24,521 nt of DNA. Origin: RGIG2134 sp964461115 (GTDB lineage Bacteria > Cyanobacteriota > Vampirovibrionia > Gastranaerophilales > Gastranaerophilaceae). The stretch spans positions 1 through 24,521 of the forward strand of contig CAYWSX010000018.1 in assembly GCA_964461115.1 (NCBI GenBank). Direction: 5' to 3'. The position numbers were made by a program, and so were the translations under genes. Below, one piece after another: positions 7,565 through 14,037 of this stretch (the first letter of the stretch is position 1; each line of letters starts with the position of its first letter). The notes beneath the pieces are model-generated. The model ran no database searches and was not told the DNA's origin. It saw only the letters and a program-made list of their open reading frames with translations.

Positions 7565-9019
7565 ATGTCAGCAAATTTAAAAAGAACACTAACGCTAAAA
7601 GACGCAATATCAGTGGTCGCAGGCTCTATGATAGGCTGCGGGATTTTTATCGTTTCTGCCGATATCGCAAGACAGGTAAATTCAGCGTGGCTGTTAATGC
7701 TTATCTGGGTTATCGCCGGGTTTACTACTATGTGCGGTTCTTTAAGCTATGGGGAGCTTGCTTCGACTATTTCGGACGAAGGCGGGCAGTATATTTATTT
7801 AAAAAAGATTTTTAACGACAAAATCGCTTTCTTGTATGGCTGGACGCTGTTTTTGGTGATACAGACAGGTACACTTGCAGCGGTTGATATTGCGTTTGCG
7901 AAATTTACCGGGATTATTATTCCGTTTATCAGTTCACACAAATATATTTTCACAATCGGCGATTATCATTTTACAACACAGCAGCTTTTTGCAATGATGA
8001 CGGTTACTTTGATTACGTATATTAATTCGCGCGGAATTAAGCACGGCGTAATCACGCAGAATATTTTTACTATAACAAAAGTTCTATCAATGGTCGCAAT
8101 TATATGCTGCGGACTGTTTTTTGGTTTGAATTGGGATGTAATTTCTTCAAACTTTGCAGCTCATAACAATCAGGTTGCTTTTAATGTTTCAACGCTGACA
8201 ATTCTTGCAACAGCCATTGTTGGAGCGTTGTTTTCATCGATTACATGGAATAACGTCACTTTTATCGCTGCAGAAGTTAAAGACCCTAAGAAAAATGTCC
8301 CGCTTGCTCTTATAATAGGCACCGGCGGCGTTATAATCCTTTATTTGCTTATAAATTTGATTTATCTCGGCGTAATGCCTTTGGATATGATAAAAACTGT
8401 CCCTGAAGATATTGTCGCGGCTGGGCTTTTGAATCAAATTTTCGGAACTGTAGGTATGGCTGCTGTTGCTCTTTTGGTTGCGATATCAGCGTTCGGCTGT
8501 GCAAACGGAATGGTGCTGACAGGCTCAAGAGTATACTACAAAATGGCAAAAGACAGATTATTTTTCAGAAGTCTTGCCGTTATTAACCGTAAAACCCGTG
8601 TTCCCGTGAATTCGCTTTGGATGCAGTGCGCTTGGGTGTGCGCTTTGATATTGTGGGGCAACTATTCACAGCTTTTGGACTATGTAATTTATGCTTCACT
8701 AATATTCTATGCAATTACGACTTACGGAATTTTCGTAATGCGCAAAAATGCTGAGTTTAGGACGACTAAGAGCCACTCTCCTGCGACTGCGTACTCGGAA
8801 TATCGCGTAAATTCGTTCTTCCCTGCGGCGTTTATTGTTATCGGCGTGGTTGTGGTTCTGGCACTTTCGTTTACAAAACCTTTATATACCTTGCCGGGGC
8901 TTGGATTGACACTTCTGGGTATCCCTGTTTATCATATTTGGGATAAAATGCGTGCTACAAAAGAAGCAAAGAAGAAAGCACTCTTAAAGCAGGTTGAAGC
9001 AATAAATGTATACCGTTAG
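7565..9019 (+). CDS. APC-family amino-acid permease
   Basis: This 484-aa integral membrane protein has about 12 hydrophobic segments. The N-terminus (TLKDAISVVAGSMIGCGIFI) is the first transmembrane helix typical of the amino acid-polyamine-organocation superfamily, with the unwound G-[SC]-x-[IV]-G-x-GIF segment that binds the substrate amino group. SYGELASTISDEGGQYIYLKK is the conserved loop of TM2-TM3. It should import or exchange an amino acid across the inner membrane. The closest style is the LAT-type exchangers (as in SteT), so the specificity is open. GAGG lies 10 nt before the ATG. A hairpin follows the stop. Confidence 0.9.
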   Translation: MSANLKRTLTLKDAISVVAGSMIGCGIFIVSADIARQVNSAWLLMLIWVIAGFTTMCGSLSYGELASTISDEGGQYIYLKKIFNDKIAFLYGWTLFLVIQTGTLAAVDIAFAKFTGIIIPFISSHKYIFTIGDYHFTTQQLFAMMTVTLITYINSRGIKHGVITQNIFTITKVLSMVAIICCGLFFGLNWDVISSNFAAHNNQVAFNVSTLTILATAIVGALFSSITWNNVTFIAAEVKDPKKNVPLALIIGTGGVIILYLLINLIYLGVMPLDMIKTVPEDIVAAGLLNQIFGTVGMAAVALLVAISAFGCANGMVLTGSRVYYKMAKDRLFFRSLAVINRKTRVPVNSLWMQCAWVCALILWGNYSQLLDYVIYASLIFYAITTYGIFVMRKNAEFRTTKSHSPATAYSEYRVNSFFPAAFIVIGVVVVLALSFTKPLYTLPGLGLTLLGIPVYHIWDKMRATKEAKKKALLKQVEAINVYR

Positions 9020-9243
9020 AAGCAAAACGGTATTTTGGTTTTGCGATAATTTTTCTTTTCTAAAATTTTTACGTAATTGTTTGAGTTTAATTTAGCATTT
9101 TCAGAGCCGAAAAATTTTGCTGAGTATCGCTCTTTGTCCAAAGTTGACAAAATGTTGAGCCATCTTTTCTTATTGTGGCTATATGATATGTCATATAGCA
9201 TTTTTCGGCTGTCTATAAAAACAATTATAAATTCGTTGTCCAT
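9016..9243 (-). CDS. Small hypothetical protein (75 aa), uncertain
   Basis: This ORF fills the gap between the permease and cutA. It starts at an ATG with a weak GAGG site upstream and encodes a hydrophobic start (MDNEFIIVFIDS) followed by a basic, polar body. Its last codons read through the permease terminator hairpin and overlap the permease stop by 4 bp, which counts against it. I recognise no domain. It may be a genuine small protein or a chance ORF. Confidence 0.35.
   Translation of the reverse strand: MDNEFIIVFIDSRKMLYDISYSHNKKRWLNILSTLDKERYSAKFFGSENAKLNSNNYVKILEKKNYRKTKIPFCF
9022..9054 (+). terminator. Likely terminator of the permease gene
   Basis: GCAAAAC (9022-9028) and GTTTTGC (9038-9044) form a 7-bp stem directly after the permease stop, followed by GATAATTTTT. 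The T-tract is interrupted, so strength is uncertain. Confidence 0.5.
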
Positions 9244-9306
9244 TTTTGCCTCTGTCTAAAGACAGATAAGCAAGAATCATTACGAACTTAATCCCGCAAG
9301 CGGGTA

Positions 9307-9621
9307 TTAGTATGTTTCTTTGTCAATCCAGTTTAGGTAACTTTTGTTCGCATTGGTTATGTCAAACGAGATAATTTCAGGCAGGTCGTAGGTGTGCATT
9401 TCTGTTATGCGCGCTCTAACCTTGTCAAAAAGCGAGCTTTTTGTCTTTATAAGCATTAATGTTTCGTCGTCTTCAGAGATTTTGCCGTCCCAGCTGTAAA
9501 TCGAGGTTAATTTCGGGATAATATTAACACAAGCAGCAAGATTCTCGCGAACAAGTTCGCCGCCAATTTGTTTTGCTTGTTTTGGACTTTCCACTGTACA
9601 CATTACTAGAATATGGCTCAT
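9307..9621 (-). CDS. cutA: CutA1 divalent-cation tolerance protein
   Basis: The 104-aa length is typical. Visible family signatures are LVRENLAACVNI (23-34), SIYSWDGKI (40-48), LIKT (57-60) and HTYDLPEI (76-83). CutA1 forms a very stable trimer related in fold to PII signalling proteins. It was linked to copper tolerance, but its molecular role remains unclear. A GGGAG ribosome site lies upstream of the ATG at 9621. Confidence 0.95.
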   Translation of the reverse strand: MSHILVMCTVESPKQAKQIGGELVRENLAACVNIIPKLTSIYSWDGKISEDDETLMLIKTKSSLFDKVRARITEMHTYDLPEIISFDITNANKSYLNWIDKETY

Positions 9622-9669
9622 AATATTATCTCCCGTGCCTTTTAACCTGTTAATTATAGAGATTTCGGA

Positions 9670-9780
9670 TTAAGCTGTCAAATTAATTAAGCTTTTAGCA
9701 TTTGATTCTTCTAATGAGCTTTCACTGTCGGCAGGAGGAAGAAGAGGTTCAAGATGTTCAGATAGTTTAATTTTTCGCAT
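9670..9780 (-). CDS. Possible 36-aa small protein
   Basis: A closed ORF on the minus strand starts MRKIKLSEHLEPLLPPADSE and ends with a serine/glutamate-rich tail. It lies 45 bp downstream of the 101-aa leader-bearing gene in the same direction. The composition looks protein-like, but no ribosome site precedes the ATG and an in-frame stop lies five codons upstream. It could be the tail gene of the ART operon, a degenerate fragment or chance. Confidence 0.25.
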   Translation of the reverse strand: MRKIKLSEHLEPLLPPADSESSLEESNAKSLINLTA

Positions 9781-9825
9781 TATTTTATCAAATTAATCAT
9801 GATAAAACAATTGCAACTGAAAACA

Positions 9826-10131
9826 CTATTTTGGGGGAGTTTCGATAAAATACTTGCCGGCAGTAATAAGTTTATTTTGGTACTTTATACGCTCTTTTAT
9901 GGGCATTTCCGCCATTTTAGCCAAATCTTCAGGAGAAAATATTATTTGTCCGACTTTAGTCCCGACATAATCATCTGCACCCCAAATACAATTTGGTAAT
10001 TTTTCTTTTCCGCTTTTTTGAAAAATATCTTTTACCAGAGCAGGAATGCGTTTCAACGCTGCAAAACCTTTGAACCCACCAAACGGGGGTTTTGTGTTGT
10101 AATCATTGCTATTTACGTTAGATACTTTCAT
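9826..10131 (-). CDS. Small leader-bearing protein encoded next to the ART
   Basis: The 101-aa protein begins MKVSNVNSNDYN and continues to FGGFKG (17-22), one of the clearest examples of the shared N-terminal leader. The rest (basic, with NCIWGADDYVG near 47-57 and a helical C-terminal half) matches no family I know. GAGG about 9 nt before the ATG supports the start. It lies 28 bp after the ADP-ribosyltransferase stop, on the same strand, almost certainly co-transcribed. By position it might be a partner, a chaperone or an immunity protein, but carrying the same leader suggests it goes to the same destination as the enzyme. Confidence 0.7.
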   Translation of the reverse strand: MKVSNVNSNDYNTKPPFGGFKGFAALKRIPALVKDIFQKSGKEKLPNCIWGADDYVGTKVGQIIFSPEDLAKMAEMPIKERIKYQNKLITAGKYFIETPPK

Positions 10132-10159
10132 GATATTTGACCTCTTTTATATTTTAACA

Positions 10160-11275
10160 TTATTTTGAACCTTTCTCAATGGTGGGGAGTATTTCTGAAA
10201 TGGTTTCCCACCGGTGTTTTGTTTTGTCATAACTGATGTCAGTTACTCTTAGCTTTGAGCCGAATTGAAGCAATAGTTCCGCTTCGGAAGCCCTTTCGAC
10301 ATTGTAGCTTTCAATCATCGAACCTTGTGTCCCTTTTGGAATTCTAATTTCCCATATAGCACTTTTTGCGTACCTGTCAGCAGCGGATTTTTCCATTGCT
10401 GTTGAAAGAAAACGATCCTGAGTTATGGGCTTGCTGCCTAACTTGAATGCAATTTCATCTATTTCTTTACTTACATCTTCTCCGGCTTTGATTCTGGCCG
10501 CTAATCTTTCAAGCTCTACATCCAGTGTTTTGCCTTTGACTAAATCAACTTTTGAAAAAATACCTAATGTCCCTTCGCCTCTATATGCGGTGGTGGCATG
10601 CGGCAGTTTTTTACCACTTAGGAAATCATATATTTCATCAATATAGCTTTTGATTTTTGGTGATAAGTTGTTTTTATCTATGGCATTATTAATTGCCCTG
10701 GAGTCATATTTGTATTCCATCAATGCACGGACAACTTCTTTTGGTTTATTGACAATTCCGTCAATGCATATTTCCCAATCAGATTTGCTCATTTTTTTAT
10801 AAAAATCCAATTTGTCAGTATGATTTATGCTTCTGATGAATAGAGCCAATTTGTGGATGTTTGGTATGCAATCCTTTTCAGCGTGACCTTTCCATGTATC
10901 AATATATTGACCTTTGTGGAGATTCATGAAGTTTTTGATTTCTTCTATGTCGTTTTCCGATAATTTTTTTCTTAAGTTGATGGAATGCAGCCAGGTCTTG
11001 AAATTTCTTATGAATGGCGGCGAAAAAAGCAGCTTGTTTTTCACCCTTTTCATCTCTTTTGTTATATAATCGCCTTCTATTTTGCCGCTTGGAAACAGAG
11101 CTTTTACTTCTGCCGCAGTTGTTTTAGTGCTAAGTTCAAGTATGTCTCCGCCAAATTTCAAACTTACTGACTTCGGATTGGACATTGGTATTGTAACTGT
11201 CTTTTGCATAAAACCGTTTTGCGGTTTTGTTACAAGACGCTTTGCAGCTGTTTTGAAAACACTAACTTTTATCAA
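10160..11275 (-). CDS. Putative mono-ADP-ribosyltransferase (R-S-E class) with N-terminal leader
   Basis: The 371-aa protein has the three signatures of Arg/Asn-directed ADP-ribosyltransferase exoenzymes in the right order in its C-terminal half. These are the NAD-binding arginine R232 in AYRGEG, the FxST motif at 289-292 (FLSTA), and the bi-glutamate ExE motif E331-A-E333 (RASEAELLLQFG). E333 would be catalytic and E331 sits where arginine-modifying toxins have their second acid. The N-terminal ~220 residues are helical and unrecognised. There is no signal peptide; the start MIKVSVFK and SLKFGG (38-43) fit the shared leader. The start is a TTG at 11275 with TAGG 8 nt upstream. An ATG at residue 23 is possible but lacks a ribosome site. 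The family modifies host or rival proteins using NAD. The target is unknown and activity is inferred. Confidence 0.8.
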   Translation of the reverse strand: MIKVSVFKTAAKRLVTKPQNGFMQKTVTIPMSNPKSVSLKFGGDILELSTKTTAAEVKALFPSGKIEGDYITKEMKRVKNKLLFSPPFIRNFKTWLHSINLRKKLSENDIEEIKNFMNLHKGQYIDTWKGHAEKDCIPNIHKLALFIRSINHTDKLDFYKKMSKSDWEICIDGIVNKPKEVVRALMEYKYDSRAINNAIDKNNLSPKIKSYIDEIYDFLSGKKLPHATTAYRGEGTLGIFSKVDLVKGKTLDVELERLAARIKAGEDVSKEIDEIAFKLGSKPITQDRFLSTAMEKSAADRYAKSAIWEIRIPKGTQGSMIESYNVERASEAELLLQFGSKLRVTDISYDKTKHRWETISEILPTIEKGSK

Positions 11276-11297
11276 TTCCCTAACCTATTTTACCAAT

Positions 11298-11326
11298 ATT
11301 ATATATAAAGTATTTTTGAGTTGAAA
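11298..11326 (-). promoter_or_regulatory. Promoter of the ART operon
   Basis: On the minus strand TTTCAA (11321-11326) and a perfect TATAAT (11298-11303) are 17 nt apart. Predicted initiation near 11291 leaves a leader of about 16 nt before the TTG start at 11275. Confidence 0.6.
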
Positions 11327-11362
11327 AATTGCTAAAATAATAACTTAAATAATAAATTTAAA

Positions 11363-11460
11363 AACAACAAACCTAGGAGAGAGTCGCCCCGAGGAGACGA
11401 AAAAAAAGACACTAACCTAAAGATAAGTGTCTTTTACTAAATGGCTCCTCGGGTGGGACT
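11363..11460. repeat. Direct repeat copy A of the tRNA-Asn 3' end and terminator
   Basis: These 98 bp are identical to 11552-11650 except for one fewer A in the A-tract. On the minus strand the copy begins inside the tRNA T-loop (AGTCCCACCCGAGGAGCCA) and runs through the terminator and about 40 bp beyond. It carries only the 3' quarter of a tRNA, so it is a tRNA fragment and not a gene. Confidence 0.95.
11400..11435 (-). terminator. Terminator inside repeat copy A
   Basis: A 10-bp stem AAAAGACACT/AGTGTCTTTT (11404-11413/11426-11435) with a T8 tract on the minus strand. It duplicates the tRNA-Asn terminator. Confidence 0.8.
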
Positions 11461-11551
11461 TCAGCTCAGATGTAGGCGAGTACCCGAGCCGAACAGATGA
11501 GGGTTTCGGCAAAGCCGAATGAACCTGTTTGTTGAGAAGGCGGGAAGCCGG
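11461..11551. other. 91-bp unique segment between the tRNA-derived repeats
   Basis: This segment has no gene. It contains a hairpin TTCGGC-AAA-GCCGAA (core 11504-11518) with outer GGTT/AACC and AACAG/CTGTT pairing. On the minus strand CTCGGGT at its edge can pair with ACCCGAG of the adjoining repeat, imitating an acceptor stem ahead of a CCA end. Confidence 0.5.
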
Positions 11552-11706
<155 letters not shown>

Positions 11707-11721
11707 ATATTTACATGACTT

Positions 11722-11749
11722 ATCATAACAAAAAAATTTTTGTTGTAAA
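11722..11749 (-). promoter_or_regulatory. Promoter of tRNA-Asn
   Basis: On the minus strand TTTACA (11744-11749) and TATGAT (11722-11727) are separated by 16 nt. Initiation would fall about 8 nt before the mature tRNA 5' end. Confidence 0.55.
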
Positions 11750-11815
11750 GTGTTTTTTGTAAAATCTCTTTTGGGCGCCTGTCTCGAGAATTGTTAAGAA
11801 ATACTAAGTGAGCTA

Positions 11816-11844
11816 TTGACAACTTTAATTCGTTCTGGTATAGT
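11816..11844 (+). promoter_or_regulatory. Strong sigma70-type promoter for the two-TM protein
   Basis: A perfect TTGACA (11816-11821), a 17-nt spacer and TATAGT (11839-11844). The resulting leader of about 100 nt before the ATG at 11952 is long enough to hold regulation, though I see no clear hairpin in it. Confidence 0.75.
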
Positions 11845-11951
11845 ATTAAAAATTTACAAAAAGCGAAACATAATCGTAAAAGTAAATTTTCCCAAATTGT
11901 ATTTCTAATGAGAGATATTAAAGTAGTATAAGTAGTTAAGGTGAAATAACT

Positions 11952-12494
11952 ATGTCAATTAGTGTAACAAAAAAATCAGAACAAAACAGCACCTTTAATC
12001 CGCTTAAATGGGCCGCAATCGGCGCAGGTGGCGGGCTTCTTACAAAAGAGTTCTTCCCTATACTCGACAACGAAAGACAGATGAGAAATTATAGCGAAGT
12101 CAGATCCGAGAGAAGAGCATTTGTTAGAAGCGAAACAGCTAAAGAGTTGAACCAAATCAGACACTTAGCAAAAGATGCAAAAGGTGAAGAAAAAATAGGC
12201 TACGACCTATATTACAAGTACGCAGCTCCTCCGGGCTCAACAAAAGAAACCAGAGAAGCAATTATGAAAGGCGATTTTCAGAGACTTTCTGATTCAGCAA
12301 AAAAAGTATTTAATTCTTGTAAAGACAAATTAGATACTTTGGTAAAAGAAACAAAACACAAAAACGACCTCGTATATGATGCTGTAATCAAGCATTTGAG
12401 ACCGACAAAGTACTTTGTACTTATCGGAGCATTGGCAGGTGTCGGTATATCATTCGTATCTTATGTATTGGCTAAAATGTCAAACGAAGCCTAG
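11952..12494 (+). CDS. Small membrane protein of unknown function
   Basis: The 180-aa protein has a short hydrophobic glycine-rich segment near 19-30 (WAAIGAGGGLL) and a clear transmembrane helix at about 153-174 (YFVLIGALAGVGISFVSYVLA). Between them lies a strongly charged, helical, probably coiled middle. It is not a family I can name. An AAGGTG site precedes the ATG. The near-consensus promoter suggests high expression. It lies just upstream of the sigma factor gene, but the 110-bp gap may hold a separate promoter. Confidence 0.8.
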   Translation: MSISVTKKSEQNSTFNPLKWAAIGAGGGLLTKEFFPILDNERQMRNYSEVRSERRAFVRSETAKELNQIRHLAKDAKGEEKIGYDLYYKYAAPPGSTKETREAIMKGDFQRLSDSAKKVFNSCKDKLDTLVKETKHKNDLVYDAVIKHLRPTKYFVLIGALAGVGISFVSYVLAKMSNEA

Positions 12495-12604
12495 AATTCC
12501 CCCATTCTCCCCATCACACTTTTCAAATTAGGAACATTAATAACAGTTATCCGTCCAAACATATATATTAGACAATCAGATATATTCAAGTTGGAGGATT
12601 TAAC

Positions 12605-13573
12605 GTGAACTACAGCGACGTTCAAGTGGATTTTGCTGCGGATGTTGATACAAAAATTTCCGCGCTTAATGAGCAGGGTTTTGATGAAGAGAGTGAGAAT
12701 GAGGTTAGTGAGCCTGTTACTTTCAGTGCAATTGCGCATAAAGATGATATTTTACAAATATATCTGAAGGACATTGGAAAATTTAAGCTCTTACGTAAAG
12801 ACGACGAAAGGGAGCTTGGTAAAATTATCAAAACAGGCAAGCGTAAAGAGGCGGACTATGCAATGAAAAAGCTTATACAGGCGAATTTGCGCTTGGTTGT
12901 GAGTATTGCAAAAAAGTATGTCGGGCATGGGATTTTGTTTATGGATTTGGTGCAGGAAGGCTCTTTAGGGCTGATTAAGGCTGCGGAGAAGTTTGATTAT
13001 TCAAAGGGATTTAAGTTTTCTACTTATGCGACGTGGTGGATAAAGCAGGCTATTGTGCGCGCTATTGCGAACAACTCTCGCACTATTAGGGTGCCTGTTT
13101 ATATGGCAGATAAAATACGCCTTCTGAAAAAAACTATAGTCGAGATGACATTTTCATCAGGAAAAGAGCCTACAAACGAGGAATTGGCGGAAAAATTGCA
13201 CATTCCGGTAAAGAAAATTATTGCTATAAAAAAGGCTATGATACCGGCTCCGTTGAGCTTGGATGTGCCCATAGCAGAGGATTTGTGCTTGGAGGATTAT
13301 ATTGCTGATGACTCTTACAAGGCGCCTGAAATCACGGTGGAAAAGGACTGTCTTTGCGATGACGTGATGAAGTGTTTGGCTTTACTTTCTGAAAGGGAGC
13401 AGCAGATACTTATGAGCCGTTTCGGGCTTTGCGGGCACCGTATAAAGACACTTGAGGAGCTTGGACAGCAGTACGGTTTTTCTAAAGAGCGGATAAGGCA
13501 GCTTGAAACGGGTATAATTGCGAAAATAAAGAGTTCTCCTAATGTACATCATCTGAAAGATTATCTTAATTAG
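12605..13573 (+). CDS. RNA polymerase sigma-70 family factor, group 2-like
   Basis: The 322-aa protein starts at GTG with TGGAGGAT 5 nt upstream. Region 1.2 (DDILQIYLKDIGKFKLLRKD, about 48-67) is followed by region 2, with NLRLVVSIAKKY, MDLVQEGSLGLIKAAEKFDY and the melting/-10 segment STYATWWIKQAIVRAI. Region 3 is near 165-240 and the region 4 helix-turn-helix contains SKERIRQLE near 295-303. It recognises -10/-35 promoters and directs RNA polymerase. The acidic N-terminus is short and no region 1.1 is evident. The length resembles the group 2 sigma factors numerous in cyanobacteria, so it may be an alternative and not the principal factor. The conserved 2.4 and 4.2 regions suggest promoters close to the -10/-35 types seen in this window. 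Confidence 0.9.
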   Translation: MNYSDVQVDFAADVDTKISALNEQGFDEESENEVSEPVTFSAIAHKDDILQIYLKDIGKFKLLRKDDERELGKIIKTGKRKEADYAMKKLIQANLRLVVSIAKKYVGHGILFMDLVQEGSLGLIKAAEKFDYSKGFKFSTYATWWIKQAIVRAIANNSRTIRVPVYMADKIRLLKKTIVEMTFSSGKEPTNEELAEKLHIPVKKIIAIKKAMIPAPLSLDVPIAEDLCLEDYIADDSYKAPEITVEKDCLCDDVMKCLALLSEREQQILMSRFGLCGHRIKTLEELGQQYGFSKERIRQLETGIIAKIKSSPNVHHLKDYLN

Positions 13574-13637
13574 GGGTTGAAATCTCATGCGTAAATTGTT
13601 ATTATAATGATAGGTAACTTAGCGGCATGAGGTTTAT

Positions 13638-13958
13638 ATGAGTAGTGATTATTTAAAAATCGAAGGCGAGAAAGAAGACCTGCAAGTTTGGGTAAATTTT
13701 GGTTATATAGACCGAGTTTCAGGAGCGTTCGACTTCAAAAAAAATGAAACAAAAAATATTACAGGCTATAAACTTGCTCTTGATTTAGAAAATACGGACT
13801 CTAAAACCTTATATGAACTTGAAAAACTTATTCATTCGGACAATAAGATTATAAACGCGATAGTTTCGCTTGACGGTATTATAGCAAAAGGGAAAGCCAA
13901 AATTGCACAAATATTTTCGTTTGAAGGTGTGTCTTATGATATTGAGATAATTAATTAA
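13638..13958 (+). CDS. Hypothetical protein, 106 aa
   Basis: This compact soluble protein looks alpha/beta, with alternating short strands (LQVWVNFGYIDRV, YKLALDLEN, FEGVSYDIEII) and one helix. There is no signal peptide, no membrane segment and no motif I recognise. A GAGG site lies 6 nt before the ATG. A TATAAT at 13603-13608 could be a promoter, although the best -35 (TTGAAA) is 20 nt away. It sits between the sigma factor and the pilin-like gene without an obvious link to either. Confidence 0.7.
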   Translation: MSSDYLKIEGEKEDLQVWVNFGYIDRVSGAFDFKKNETKNITGYKLALDLENTDSKTLYELEKLIHSDNKIINAIVSLDGIIAKGKAKIAQIFSFEGVSYDIEIIN

Positions 13959-13971
13959 AAAACGAAATATA

Positions 13972-14000
13972 TTGCCATGCTTTTCTTTTTTTGCGATAAT
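13972..14000 (+). promoter_or_regulatory. Promoter of the pilin-GLUG gene
   Basis: TTGCCA (13972-13977), a 17-nt spacer and GATAAT (13995-14000), with a TGC extension before the -10. Initiation near 14007 gives a leader of about 30 nt. Confidence 0.65.
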
Positions 14001-14037
14001 TTTTACTTACATATGCATAAAATGAGTATTGTGTTAA

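Noticed and set aside
13577..13608. TTGAAA and TATAAT before the 106-aa gene
   Set aside because: The spacer is 20 nt, too long for a standard promoter; the -10 alone is common in such AT-rich sequence.
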